Virus record (IMG/VR): IMGVR_UViG_3300036792_000267
Coordinates: 1-64,000 of that record
Direction: 5' to 3' (one strand)
From: a virus
DNA length: 64,000 bases
Under the pieces are notes generated by a model, which saw nothing but the letters and a program-made list of their open reading frames with translations, was not told the DNA's origin and made no database searches. Position numbers and translations under genes: made by a program. Positions within the stretch are counted from its first letter, which is position 1, and every line of letters starts with the position of its first letter. Positions 6,388 through 14,860 of the stretch are shown piece after piece.

Positions 6388-8096
6388 CCAGCCTGATGCA
6401 GAAGATGGTCCTTCCCGGCGGCGGGCTCGACCCCGGGAACCCCGGCGCGGCCGGCAGTGGCCAGCTGGGCGTCATCGACAACGCGCTGACCTCCTCCGTG
6501 GCCTCGGCCGGGCGCACCCTGGCCGCCAACGGGGGCGGCTACGCCGTAGCCGTTGGCGCCGGCCTGGGCGTGTGCGCCGCGGCCAGCATCAACCCCATGT
6601 TCGACCTGATGGTGGTGGGCGCGTGCAGCTACCACGTCGGCCAGCGCGTCTTCGACAACCTCACCTGGATGTCGTCGGGCGGCTGGCTCGCCCAGCGCCG
6701 GCGCAGGAAGTACCAGGGCGAGGCCAACCCTATCGAGGTCGCCCAGACGCTGTCGCCCGCGTTCGCGGCGAAGAAGATGCAGCGGCTGGCCCCTGACCTG
6801 CCCGCCGTGCTGTCTTTCCTGCCCCTGGGTGTGACCGTGCACCGGCCGCACCAGCAGGTGGCCATCTCCCGGGCGGAGTCGGTCGCCGTGTTCGGCGTGC
6901 CGCAGTCCCTGAAGACCGCGCTCATCTCCGGCTGGATTCTGGAGGCCCCCGGCCCCGTGCTCGCCACCTCCTCCCGCGCCGACCAGTGGCGGCACACCGT
7001 CACCGAGCGCGAGAAGATGGGCGAGGTGCTGGTGCTGGACGCTGACGGCTACGGCCCCGGCACCAACTTCGCGTGGTCGCCGGTGGCGGGCTGCGAGGAC
7101 TCCGAGGTGGCCCTGCGCCGGGCCGGGGCGCTCATGGACGCCTCGCCGCGGGACCCTGGCGGCAAGGACAAGTGGCACGAGGCACGCGGTGTGGTCTTGC
7201 TGAGCCGCGCGCTGCACGCCGCGGCCCTCGACGGCGGGAACATGTACGACGTGCGCGCCTGGTGCCGCAACCCGGAGGACGAGGCTTTCCTCAAGGTCTT
7301 GCACGGCGGCGGGGCTGCACTGGACTGGGCCGAGGAAATCGAGGGGTACGCCGCGGAGGGGGGAGACTTCCTCAGCTCCGCTACTTCTAGTGCCCTCGCC
7401 GCGCTCGGCTGGATGGACAGCCGTCAGCTGGCGGTGGCGGCCTGCCCGCCCCTTGGCACGGGGCTCGACATCGGGAAGTTCCTGGCGGTCGGCAACGGGA
7501 CCGTTTACCTTATCGGGGCCGAGCGGCCCTACGGTTCGCTCACCCCGTACTTCAGCGCGTTCGTCTCCGAGTTCATGGAGCAGGCCCGCATCCTGGCCGA
7601 GCGCCAGGGCGGTCGGCTGAAGACGCCGATGCTGCTTGCCCTGGACGAGGCCGCGACCACGGCGAAGGTCGACCTCAAGCGGTGGCTCGCCGTCACCGCC
7701 GGCTACAACATCACGGTCGTGACCGGCTTCCAGGCCGTGCAGCAGATCGAGGAGGGCTGGGGCGGCCCCGCCGCGGCTGAGGTCATCCTCGAAATGCTGT
7801 CCACCAAGGTCATCGCGGGCGGCTTCACGTCCACGGCCACCCTGGAGCGGCTGTCCACCATCTGCGGGCACCGCGACACCTGGCGGCGCGAGGGCAGCGT
7901 CAAGGTCCGTGACAAGGAGCTGGTTTTCCCGCCTGAGCGGCTGCGCCAGCTGAAGCAGTTCCGCGCGCTGGTCCTCCAGCGCAACTGCAAGCCGGTGGAA
8001 GTCCGCATCCAGCCTGTCTGGGAGCACCCTGCTCACCAGGAAGTCCGCATCACCGATGCCCCGGAGCCGGAGGCCCCGGAGCCTACCCAGGAGTAA
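6384..8096 (+). CDS. VirD4/TraG-type coupling ATPase (T4CP-like)
   Basis: The product is 570 aa. Hydrophobic segments near residues 52-90 suggest N-terminal membrane anchoring. A Walker A variant GVPQSLKTA lies at 171-179 and Walker B PMLLALDEAA at 415-424, followed by the G-Y-N-I-T-V-V-T-G-F-Q stretch typical of the TraG/TraD C-terminal motor. Such proteins pump DNA or protein substrates into a type IV secretion channel during conjugation. No relaxase or VirB4 gene is visible in this window, so it may serve an incomplete system, or act in DNA packaging or partition. The Pro/Glu-rich C-terminus is unassigned. Confidence 0.75.
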   Translation: MTSLMQKMVLPGGGLDPGNPGAAGSGQLGVIDNALTSSVASAGRTLAANGGGYAVAVGAGLGVCAAASINPMFDLMVVGACSYHVGQRVFDNLTWMSSGGWLAQRRRRKYQGEANPIEVAQTLSPAFAAKKMQRLAPDLPAVLSFLPLGVTVHRPHQQVAISRAESVAVFGVPQSLKTALISGWILEAPGPVLATSSRADQWRHTVTEREKMGEVLVLDADGYGPGTNFAWSPVAGCEDSEVALRRAGALMDASPRDPGGKDKWHEARGVVLLSRALHAAALDGGNMYDVRAWCRNPEDEAFLKVLHGGGAALDWAEEIEGYAAEGGDFLSSATSSALAALGWMDSRQLAVAACPPLGTGLDIGKFLAVGNGTVYLIGAERPYGSLTPYFSAFVSEFMEQARILAERQGGRLKTPMLLALDEAATTAKVDLKRWLAVTAGYNITVVTGFQAVQQIEEGWGGPAAAEVILEMLSTKVIAGGFTSTATLERLSTICGHRDTWRREGSVKVRDKELVFPPERLRQLKQFRALVLQRNCKPVEVRIQPVWEHPAHQEVRITDAPEPEAPEPTQE

Positions 8097-8099
8097 CTT

Positions 8100-8750
8100 T
8101 TGGCTACTTTCGGACAGCCTCACCCGCACCGGCGCAAGCTGCCGCGCCATGCGCGGCATGTCATCAGGCAGATGCTCAAGCTCCGCGTCGCCATGCGGGC
8201 CGGAGTCCTGCAGACGCACGCCAAGCAGCTCGACAGTGCCGTCAACCTGCGCGAGTACCCGGACCGGGTGCACCCTGACCATGACCGGCACGCCCCCGGC
8301 GTCCGCGTCATCGTCGGCCCGGAGACGCGCAGCCTGCTGCGTCAGCTGCGCGACTCCCGCGATCTGCGCACCCAGCAGCAACTGGTCAGGGAGATCATCC
8401 ACCAGATCCAGAAGCGCGTGCTCAGTGCACTCAAGCGCGCCGCGCGCGCGGAGAAGGCCCGGAGGGCTGCGGAGAAGGCTCGCGAGCGGGCCGGCAGGCT
8501 CGCGGACCGCGTGCGCCGCTCGCGCCTGTGGCCCTGGCTGCGCGCCCTGCCCGGCCGGGCTAAGAAGCTGGCCGGCGGCCGGACCGTCCGCGTGGTCGGC
8601 AACCGGACCTCCGCCCCGCGCACCCGGACTGCGGCTCCCGCGCGTACCCGCGCGAAGGCGCCGGCTCCCGCGCGTCCCCGGGCGAAGGCGTCAGCGCCCG
8701 AGCGCACCCGGACCGCAGCTCCCGCGCGTCCCCGGGCGCCGAGGAAGTGA
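8100..8750 (+). CDS. Very basic protein with an Ala/Pro/Arg repeat tail
   Basis: The product is 216 aa from TTG 8100, 3 nt after the coupling ATPase. Residues about 100-150 form an Arg/Lys/Ala coiled-coil-like helix. The last 45 residues repeat TRTAAPAR / ARAKAPAPAR / RPRAKASAP units, like the tails of actinobacterial nucleoid proteins. DNA condensation or binding to the transported DNA is an inference. The TTG start lacks a clear ribosome site and is uncertain. Confidence 0.5.
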   Translation: MATFGQPHPHRRKLPRHARHVIRQMLKLRVAMRAGVLQTHAKQLDSAVNLREYPDRVHPDHDRHAPGVRVIVGPETRSLLRQLRDSRDLRTQQQLVREIIHQIQKRVLSALKRAARAEKARRAAEKARERAGRLADRVRRSRLWPWLRALPGRAKKLAGGRTVRVVGNRTSAPRTRTAAPARTRAKAPAPARPRAKASAPERTRTAAPARPRAPRK

Positions 8751-8752
8751 TA

Positions 8753-8782
8753 TTGACGATCATTTCGCGGAGGGTCTAACCT
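8753..8782 (+). promoter_or_regulatory. Promoter before the structured leader
   Basis: TTGACG (8753-8758), 18-bp spacer, TAACCT (8777-8782). The palindromic GTYAA half-site of class 1 promoters is absent here. Transcription would begin near 8790, at the structured region. Confidence 0.5.
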
Positions 8783-8787
8783 CGGCG

Positions 8788-9030
8788 AAGAGCCCGAGAG
8801 GCCCAGTCCGCACCCGGCGCGTTTGACCGGCGGGGGACAGGTGCCCTCCCGGCCTCGCCTCCGCTCGGCAGGAGGCAACTATGAGGCCAGTCGCAGCCCT
8901 TTCGGCAGGGCACCGGCTGGCCTCAGTCGTCCGCCGGTCCGCGCCCGACCGGAATCCCCGGGCTGAGATTGAAAGGCACCCGGTTCCGCGCCGTGCTGGT
9001 GAGGCTGGCGGGAATGGAACCGGGTGCCTG
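8788..9030 (+). ncRNA. Candidate structured RNA or long leader with four tandem stem-loops
   Basis: Four consecutive perfect stems follow the promoter: GCCTCC/GGAGGC (8857-8862/8871-8876), GAGGCCAG/CTGGCCTC (8883-8890/8917-8924, with inner GCCCT/AGGGC), CCGGTC/GACCGG (8934-8939/8947-8952) and a 14-bp stem AGGCACCCGGTTCC (8974-8987) with 9016-9029. The reading frame from ATG 8881 has a GGAGG site, but that site is buried in the first stem and the frame runs through the next gene, so it is not called. It could be a riboswitch, attenuator or small RNA; no known family is recognised. Confidence 0.45.
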
Positions 9031-9088
9031 TCATGTCGATGTGAGCGCCCCGCACCTTGGCGCGCTGTAAATCGCATGCGAGTCCAGT

Positions 9089-9832
9089 GTGCCTTACGAA
9101 CTGCTGTATTCCAACCTCGGGGCGCCCTGGCCGTCGCTCGCGGCGCGCAAGGTGGTCGTGGGCGGGGTTCCCGTGACGTTCGCCGAGGCGCTGCGCGCCG
9201 CCGAGATACTGCGAGATTCCAGGACGTCCGCCATCGCGCCGGTGCTGCGGGCCGCGGGCTCGCCGCTGGCCGGGTGCGATTACTTCGCCGCCGCCGCGCC
9301 CTACCTGGAGGCCGCGAAGGCCGCCCCCAAGACCGGGCGCGCGGGGGCGGCCGGCCGCCACGTCACCAAGAACGCGTTCCTCGAAGCCGTCGCCCTGGCG
9401 CTGACCCTCGCGCGCGCGCAGGACGTGGCCGGCGCCCTGGAGGCGTTCGGGTCGGACGAGAGGTACGCGGTCGCCATCGCGCGCGCCGCCACCGACGCCC
9501 GTGAGCGCGCCTACGTCGCCGGGGTACGGTCGGCTGTCCGCAGCGCCGTTACCCGCGCTGTGGCCGCCTGCGGGGCCGTGGCGGGGCAGTTCTCGTGCTC
9601 GTGCGTCACCGCGTGCGGCACCGGCACCTGCCGGTTCGCCTCGCCCGCCTACCGGGTGGTGGTCGTGGTCGCCGCGCCCGGCCGCTTCACCCGCCCGGCT
9701 AACCACGTGGACGCCGGGAGGCCGTTCACCGAGACCGGTGCAGCGGCCGAGGTCGTCGCGCTCGGGGCCGCCGGGCACAGCGTGCAGGTCTGGGACACTG
9801 ACGCCCTCGCGACCGGAGACAAGGCTGCCTGA
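9089..9832 (+). CDS. Hypothetical protein with a Cys cluster
   Basis: The product is 247 aa from GTG 9089. Ala-rich helices fill residues 35-165; a Cys cluster S-C-S-C-x3-A-C-G-T-G-T-C lies near 172-184 and could bind metal. A strand-rich C-terminal part follows. No ribosome site is seen before the start, so the exact N-terminus is uncertain. It lies directly downstream of the structured RNA region. No family recognised. Confidence 0.5.
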   Translation: MPYELLYSNLGAPWPSLAARKVVVGGVPVTFAEALRAAEILRDSRTSAIAPVLRAAGSPLAGCDYFAAAAPYLEAAKAAPKTGRAGAAGRHVTKNAFLEAVALALTLARAQDVAGALEAFGSDERYAVAIARAATDARERAYVAGVRSAVRSAVTRAVAACGAVAGQFSCSCVTACGTGTCRFASPAYRVVVVVAAPGRFTRPANHVDAGRPFTETGAAAEVVALGAAGHSVQVWDTDALATGDKAA

Positions 9833-9849
9833 GCGCCGATTGCCCGGTC

Positions 9850-10134
9850 ATGTCCCTGATTACCGACGTCGAGCAGGCTGCCGAGAAGGTCTTCCGCGAG
9901 GTGGAGGCGAAGGTCGAGAACTTCGACGGGCAGGCCCTGGCTGAGGCCCGCCGGCTGCTCGCTGACGCCAAGACCGCCGAGCAGCAGGTCCTTGCCCTCA
10001 TCCTGACCAACAAGTCCCAGATCGTCACGCTGCTGGAGAAGTACGGCCCTGAGGTGGTGGCCGCGGTCGAGGCTGTCCTCAAGGACCTGCTCACCGAGGT
10101 TCAGGGGCTGTTCGGCCTCACGCCGCCTGGGTAA
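9850..10134 (+). CDS. Hypothetical helical protein
   Basis: The product is 94 aa, amphipathic helices throughout, followed by a short hydrophobic C-terminus. ATG 9850. Small helical proteins with such C-termini are common in actinophages, but no function is assigned. Confidence 0.55.
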   Translation: MSLITDVEQAAEKVFREVEAKVENFDGQALAEARRLLADAKTAEQQVLALILTNKSQIVTLLEKYGPEVVAAVEAVLKDLLTEVQGLFGLTPPG

Positions 10135-10147
10135 CGGTCGCAGGAGC

Positions 10148-10462
10148 GTGGGCGCAGTCGGCCGGTTCCTGGTCCACTTCTTCGGGTGCGACTACGGGGC
10201 CCCTTACGGGCAGTTCGTCCCCTATGACTTCTGGTCCGGCGTTTCGGGGTCGTTCCTGGTCGGCCTGACCGTGTTCCTGGTCACCTGGTACGCGAGCCAC
10301 ACCTGCCACGCCTCGCGCTGGTGCATGCGGATCGGCCACTACCCGGCGGCGGGCGGCACCTTCCGGCTTTGTCACCGTCACCACCCGGACTTGCGCGGGC
10401 AGCGACCGCACCGCGACCTCATCGAGCGGCTGCACCGCGAGTACAAGGCGGCCGGGACGTAG
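10148..10462 (+). CDS. Small membrane protein
   Basis: The product is 104 aa. GTG 10148 is preceded by AGGAG. One transmembrane segment spans residues 28-50 (FWSGVSGSFLVGLTVFLVTW). A Cys/His-rich cytoplasmic-type tail (R-W-C-M-R-I-G-H-Y ... L-C-H-R-H-H) follows, a combination seen in many actinophage membrane proteins of unknown role. Stop TAG forms part of the class 2 promoter motif at 10460. Confidence 0.6.
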   Translation: MGAVGRFLVHFFGCDYGAPYGQFVPYDFWSGVSGSFLVGLTVFLVTWYASHTCHASRWCMRIGHYPAAGGTFRLCHRHHPDLRGQRPHRDLIERLHREYKAAGT

Positions 10463-10465
10463 CAA
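10460..10465 (+). promoter_or_regulatory. Class 2 -10-like motif TAGCAA, 5 nt before ATG
   Basis: ACG-TAGCAA-CGGGT-ATG: the hexamer lies exactly 5 nt before the helicase start at 10471, as at 25950, 35414, 37441 and 40587. The helicase gene has only a weak ribosome site, consistent with a leaderless transcript. Confidence 0.4.
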
Positions 10466-10470
10466 CGGGT

Positions 10471-12159
10471 ATGACGCTGGCCTTGCCCGACGCTGCCCTG
10501 ATGTCCCGTGAGGACCGCCGCAAGCGCGCGGACCGCATCCGCGCCCTGGAGGACATCCAGCCTTTCCCTGAGCTGGACTGGTTCAACTCCGAGCCGTGCG
10601 ACCGCCACGAGAGCCTGAACATCCTGTGCCGTCGCTGCGGCATCAGGCTGCGCAAGCACCAGCGGATCGGGGCCTCGTGGATGTACCTGGGGCTGCCCGG
10701 CTTGCTGAGCGACACAATGGGGTCCGGAAAGACGGCTCAGGTGCTCGCCCTGCTCGCGATGTGCAAGCAGAACGGCGAGCTTGGCCTGCACAACCGGGCG
10801 GTCATCGTCTGCAAGGCCGCCGCGGTCTGGGACCCGTGGGGCGGTGAGCTGAAGCGGCTGCTGCCGGGCATCAGTGCTTACGTTGCCGACGGGGACCGCG
10901 ACCAGCGGATGCGCGGCTACATGGGCAACTGGGAAATCGCGGTTGTCTCCGACCGCACGTTTGCCGGCGCGCACGGGAGCAAGCAGAAGCGGGACGGCGA
11001 TGTGGCCCTGCTGGAGAGCTTCCCCGTCGGGACCTTGATCTACGACGACATCGACCCGATGCGCAACCACCTGACCGAGACGTCGGTGGCCATCAACCGG
11101 CTGGCCGCGCAGTGCGCCCGCGTGCACGGGCTGCACGCCACCCCGATGCAGAAGCGGCTGACCGAGCTGTGGTGCTTCCTGCAGCCGGTCGGTGGCCGGG
11201 TGGCGCTCGGGTCCCTGGAGCGGGTGGAGAACCGCTACGTCTCAGTCGGGTCGCGGACGCTCCTCACCCGCGACTCTAACGACAAGACCGCCCGCCGCCG
11301 CGTGCGCAAGCAGGTCCAGGTCGGTACCGGTATCACCTCCAACCCCCGGCTGGTCGCCGAGTTCCAGGGCCGAATCCGCCCGCTGGTGCTGCGGCGCACC
11401 GCCAAGGACATCGAAGGCGACGTCGCGATGCCGGAGGTCCAGTACAACCCGGTTTTCCTTGACCTGAGCCCGCGCCAGCGCCAGCGGTACGAGGAACTGC
11501 GCCGAGGCACGCTGCGGCGGCTGAAGGAGACCGGCGAGGAAGTCACCCAGACCGAGGCCGCTGCCGCGTTCACCCGCGGGTGGCAGATCTGCAGTGGGCT
11601 GGCCACTTTGGATGAGGGCCCGCGGGCGGACGATTCCGTGAAGCTCGACTGGGCGATGGACCTGCTCACCGGGGACCTGGTCGACGAAAAGGCCGTCGTC
11701 TTCGTCTACTTCAAGAACAACGTGGCTGCCCTGGCGAAGCGCCTGAAGGCGGAGGGCATCGGCGGGGTGCTCATGTGGAGCGGGGAGACCGACAAGCGCG
11801 AGCGCGCCCGCCGCCTGGCCCGGTTTCGCGAGGACCCGTCGTGCCGGGTGCTGGCCGGCACCACCACGATCGAGGCAAGTCTCAACCTGCAGGCGGCACG
11901 GCAGATGATCCTTATCGACACGATCCTCAACCCGGCGCGAATGGCCCAGCTGGTCGGCCGGTGCGCCCGGGTGGGCAGCGCCTTCCCGACGGTGTACGTG
12001 CACCACCTGCTGGCCCGCCAGACTCAGGAGGACGCCTACCTGCCGATGCTGCGGCGCGAGGGGGAAATCGCCGACACGGTGTGGGGCGAGAAGGAGAGCC
12101 TGTTCACCGCGCTGAGCCCGCGCCAGATCATGCGCCTGGTCGCTTACGGCAAGCTCTAG
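10471..12159 (+). CDS. SNF2/DEAD-like ATP-dependent helicase
   Basis: The product is 562 aa. Residues 43-57 hold a C-x2-H ... C-x2-C zinc-like motif. Walker A MGSGKT is at 83-88 and a variant motif II reads IYDDIDPM instead of DEAH. The second RecA-like domain has the SNF2 features [17 protein letters not shown] and motif [12 protein letters not shown]. Likely a DNA translocase or remodeller used in replication or recombination. ATG 10471 is chosen; the frame upstream is shadow. It converges on the bL12 gene and the stop codons share CTAG. Confidence 0.75.
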   Translation: MTLALPDAALMSREDRRKRADRIRALEDIQPFPELDWFNSEPCDRHESLNILCRRCGIRLRKHQRIGASWMYLGLPGLLSDTMGSGKTAQVLALLAMCKQNGELGLHNRAVIVCKAAAVWDPWGGELKRLLPGISAYVADGDRDQRMRGYMGNWEIAVVSDRTFAGAHGSKQKRDGDVALLESFPVGTLIYDDIDPMRNHLTETSVAINRLAAQCARVHGLHATPMQKRLTELWCFLQPVGGRVALGSLERVENRYVSVGSRTLLTRDSNDKTARRRVRKQVQVGTGITSNPRLVAEFQGRIRPLVLRRTAKDIEGDVAMPEVQYNPVFLDLSPRQRQRYEELRRGTLRRLKETGEEVTQTEAAAAFTRGWQICSGLATLDEGPRADDSVKLDWAMDLLTGDLVDEKAVVFVYFKNNVAALAKRLKAEGIGGVLMWSGETDKRERARRLARFREDPSCRVLAGTTTIEASLNLQAARQMILIDTILNPARMAQLVGRCARVGSAFPTVYVHHLLARQTQEDAYLPMLRREGEIADTVWGEKESLFTALSPRQIMRLVAYGKL

Positions 12160-12542
12160 CGGACGGTGACGGTGCCCCCGGCACCCTCGATTGTTTCCAG
12201 GGCGCGCTGCGCGGTCTCCCGGTCGACTCGTTCGAGCACGGTGACCGGTGCGCGCTCCACCAGGTCCTTGGCCTCCTTGAGGCCCAGCCTGGTGAAGACC
12301 CGGACCTCCTTGATGACCTGGATCTTCTTGTTTCCGGTGGCTTCGAGGACGACGTCGAACTCTGTCTGCTCATCCTCCTCGGGCTCGGTGTCGTGCAGCG
12401 GGTTAACCGGCGGCTGCCCGTTCAGCGACACGGCGGCGGAGACCCCGAACGTGTCCTCGAAGTCCTTCACGAACTCGGACAGCTCAAGGAGGGTCATCTC
12501 CTTGAACGCGTCCATCAGGTCAGCGCTGCTGAGCTTCGCCAT
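12156..12542 (-). CDS. rplL: Ribosomal protein bL12 (L7/L12) homologue
   Basis: The product is 128 aa. The N-terminal dimer domain (residues 1-35, [26 protein letters not shown]) and the C-terminal domain ([21 protein letters not shown] ... [11 protein letters not shown]) match bL12, which recruits translation factors to the ribosome stalk. The usual Ala-rich hinge is replaced by an acidic, Pro-containing linker (residues 45-60), and the end is GTVTVR. ATG 12542 has a perfect AAGGAGG site. It is the only - strand gene in the first 57 kb. A phage-borne copy could modify host ribosomes for the element's own messages; this is inference. Confidence 0.85.
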   Translation of the reverse strand: MAKLSSADLMDAFKEMTLLELSEFVKDFEDTFGVSAAVSLNGQPPVNPLHDTEPEEDEQTEFDVVLEATGNKKIQVIKEVRVFTRLGLKEAKDLVERAPVTVLERVDRETAQRALETIEGAGGTVTVR

Positions 12543-12620
12543 CGGTCCCTCCTTGGCCTGATTGTGACCGTCATCGTAGCGGGTGCGCGCCGTCGGTGAT
12601 GCGTGACGATCACCGGGGAC

Positions 12621-12821
12621 ATGGCATCAACGCGAGTCGAGTGGTTCCTGGCTGCCAAGAAGGCGCTGCGCGCCCACCCGGACTGGGCCGATGAGCAGGT
12701 GGCGCATCACTGCGGCATCCCGCTTGCCGCCACCGACGAGATTATCCGCCCCGCCCGCCAGGAAATTGAGCAGGACCAGGTTGACCCCGCCTCGAAGCAG
12801 GCCCGGCGGGTGATTGAGTGA
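12621..12821 (+). CDS. Hypothetical small DNA-binding-type protein
   Basis: The product is 66 aa (72 aa if GTG 12603 is used). [10 protein letters not shown] ... [12 protein letters not shown] looks like a short helix-turn-helix. It overlaps the sigma factor start (GTGA), so it may regulate or accompany it. Start choice uncertain. Confidence 0.5.
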   Translation: MASTRVEWFLAAKKALRAHPDWADEQVAHHCGIPLAATDEIIRPARQEIEQDQVDPASKQARRVIE

Positions 12822-13510
12822 CCGATGAGGAGATTCGCGCCCGGATCGGGGAGCTGGTCACGGAAATCGTGCCGACGGCGCGGAGTGAGGCCTACCGGGT
12901 GTGGCAGCGCGCCCCGCACGCCCTGGAGATGGACGAACTCGAAGCCCTCGCCTTGTCGGGCCTGGCCGCCGCTGCCGCGCGCTGGGTCACCTACTGCGCC
13001 AAGCACGACCACGACCCGTCGCGGTTCGAGTACTTCTACGCGTACTGCCTGCGAAGGATGCGGGGCAGCATGCTCGACTACCTGCGCTCGCAGGACTGGG
13101 TGACGCGCAGCGCCCGGACCAAGGCGAAGGCGCTGCGCGAGGCCGGCCAGGACCGCGGCCTGTCTGACGCCGAGCTTGCGCGGATCACCGGGATGGGCAT
13201 CGATGAGGTGCGGGCCACCAACGCCGCGGTCTCCGCGCGGCCGGTGTCGATCGACGCCGAGCCCTACGACGTGGCCGGGCAGGATGACGTGGAAGGCCAG
13301 GCGGTGGTGAGCGAGGTGCTGGCCGCGCTGTCCGCCGTCGTCGTCCGGTTGTCTGAGCCTGCTCGTGTCGTGCTCGTTCTGCATTATTACCACTCGATGA
13401 CGGTGCCTGAGCTGGCGCCCTACGCCGGCGTATCAGTAGACGAGGCCGTGAGGCTTCACCAGGGAGCTATCTTCGAGATTCACCGGGCGATGCTGGGAGT
13501 CGTGGCATGA
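12818..13510 (+). CDS. Sigma-70 family factor, FliA/WhiG-like
   Basis: The product is 230 aa. Region 2 lies near residues 65-105: F-Y-A-Y-C-L-R-R-M-R-G-S-M-L-D-Y-L-R-S-Q-D-W-V-T-R-S-A-R closely follows the FliA/WhiG pattern (RIRGA-LDELRSLDW-PRS-R). A region 3-like helix pair lies near 125-150 and a region 4 helix-turn-helix near 185-220 (L-S-E-P-A-R-V-V-L-V-L-H-Y-Y). Usual length for this group is about 240-280 aa. It probably redirects host RNA polymerase to the element's genes. FliA-type -10 boxes read GCCGATAA, similar in shape to the GCCGTAGYA motif found before several genes here. Confidence 0.75.
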   Translation: MTDEEIRARIGELVTEIVPTARSEAYRVWQRAPHALEMDELEALALSGLAAAAARWVTYCAKHDHDPSRFEYFYAYCLRRMRGSMLDYLRSQDWVTRSARTKAKALREAGQDRGLSDAELARITGMGIDEVRATNAAVSARPVSIDAEPYDVAGQDDVEGQAVVSEVLAALSAVVVRLSEPARVVLVLHYYHSMTVPELAPYAGVSVDEAVRLHQGAIFEIHRAMLGVVA

Positions 13511-13791
13511 GGTACGAGCTGTACGCCGTGGAGGTCCTGACGGATACCAACCCGCTGACGTACGCACTGGCTACGCGGGTCAACGAGGGCGGAGTGGGTT
13601 CCCCGCTGGTCTGGCCGGACCGGGCAGGGGCGGAGAAGTACATCGAGGCGGAGTTCGCCCCGCACTGCGGAGACGAGGTGGACGCTCAGGTGGTGCCGCT
13701 GACCGGGGAGACGGGCAGTGAGAACGATGAGTCCTGGGCTCAGCTGGCTAAGACCTGGCCGCACGCGCGCTCAGGCGACGCCTTCAACTGA
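13507..13791 (+). CDS. Hypothetical acidic protein
   Basis: The product is 94 aa, acidic, with an alpha/beta pattern (YELYAVEVLTDTNPLTYALATRV) and no known motif. ATG 13507 overlaps the sigma-factor stop (ATGA). Confidence 0.55.
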   Translation: MRYELYAVEVLTDTNPLTYALATRVNEGGVGSPLVWPDRAGAEKYIEAEFAPHCGDEVDAQVVPLTGETGSENDESWAQLAKTWPHARSGDAFN

Positions 13792-13794
13792 CTG

Positions 13795-14268
13795 ATGCCG
13801 CTGAGCGACGTGGAGAAGAGGGCCGGGCGCGCGTTCCGCGACGCCCGGCAGGCTGTCCTTGACGCCCGCAATGAGCAGGACCCGCCGGGCGTGTTCGTGC
13901 TCCCGCTGTGGCGCGTGGTCCGCCACGAGTGCCCGGCTGCGGGCGGGGCGTCGACCGGTGTCATCCTGCGCGAGGCCTGCGAGCCGAGCCCCGAGTACTG
14001 GGCCTGCTACTGCGGGGCCGTGGCGCCGCTTAGCCCGGAGGTCTTTCCCCACGAGGACTGCGACGGCGGTAAGGTCATCGCCGTGGCCGGCCAGTTCGCG
14101 TTCATATGGAAAGAGGGGAAGTGCTCCGGAGCTGGATGCGGGCTGGCCGCCCGCACCCGACGCGGGCGCTTCGTCATCGCCGCCGATCGTCTGCCCGATC
14201 ACGGAAGGACACTTGGTGAGCGACAAGCCCGGCCACATCATCGAGATCCCCGAATCCCTCGGGCGTGA
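13795..14268 (+). CDS. Hypothetical protein with several Cys
   Basis: The product is 157 aa from ATG 13795, 3 bp after the previous stop. Cys residues lie at W-A-C-Y-C-G and C-S-G-A-G-C. The last 17 codons overlap the next gene and look non-selected, so the functional end may be earlier. No family recognised. Confidence 0.5.
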   Translation: MPLSDVEKRAGRAFRDARQAVLDARNEQDPPGVFVLPLWRVVRHECPAAGGASTGVILREACEPSPEYWACYCGAVAPLSPEVFPHEDCDGGKVIAVAGQFAFIWKEGKCSGAGCGLAARTRRGRFVIAADRLPDHGRTLGERQARPHHRDPRIPRA

Positions 14269-14860
14269 CGTAGACGCCTTCTACGCGGGCAAGCGCCCTG
14301 CCCCGCCCATGGAAGCGTTCATGTCGGACGGGGCGCTGGAGCAGGTGGCCGAGCAAACCGCCGCCGCTGCCGCGCCGGTGCATGCCGCGGACCTGGTGCC
14401 CATCACCAAGGCGGAAGCCGCCCGGCGCACCACGTTCGACGGGGAGACGCTGCCGAACGTGCCCGCCACGCGCCGCGTCATTCCCGAGCCGTTCCGGCGC
14501 CCGCTGGTCCAGTTGGTCAGCGTAGAGGGCCCCACCCACGGCCGGGCGTGGGTCACCTGTCTGGTCGACAAGATTACCGAGGGCGACATGGTGGTCGACG
14601 TCGGCCGCATCGCCTGCGACGCCGAGACTGTCATCAGGTACGAGACCGTCGCCGGGGTGCCGGACGTAGCAGTAGGCATGAAGGTCATTCTCACCGGAGT
14701 CTCCGGTAACCGGGTGCCGTTCAACCCGGGCACGCGCGTCAGGGCCTTTCGTCTGGCCGAGTTATGGGCCGCCATGGCCGCGGGGGCCGCAAGCGGGTCC
14801 TCGACATCGGCTGCGGGGCAGGGATCTCCTCAGACGGGTACGCCGCCTACTTCGACGTGA
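14216..14860 (+). CDS. Hypothetical protein with a beta-rich middle domain
   Basis: The product is 214 aa from GTG 14216, with AAGGA 8 nt upstream. A beta-strand-rich region covers residues 85-175. The Gly/Ser/Thr-rich last 32 residues lie in the 97-bp overlap with the methyltransferase gene and look like read-through. Unrecognised. Confidence 0.5.
   Translation: MSDKPGHIIEIPESLGRDVDAFYAGKRPAPPMEAFMSDGALEQVAEQTAAAAAPVHAADLVPITKAEAARRTTFDGETLPNVPATRRVIPEPFRRPLVQLVSVEGPTHGRAWVTCLVDKITEGDMVVDVGRIACDAETVIRYETVAGVPDVAVGMKVILTGVSGNRVPFNPGTRVRAFRLAELWAAMAAGAASGSSTSAAGQGSPQTGTPPTST

Noticed and set aside
6318-8402. 694-aa open frame on the - strand
   Set aside because: It is antisense to the coupling ATPase, low in any recognisable motif, and long antisense frames are expected in high-GC sequence.
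8881-9504. 207-aa + frame with a GGAGG site
   Set aside because: The ribosome site is in a stem, the first 200 bp are stem-loops, and the rest overlaps the better frame at 9089.
12818-13510. Transposase or recombinase
   Set aside because: The R-G-S-M-L-D-Y-L-R-S pattern and the paired helix-turn-helix are those of a sigma factor.
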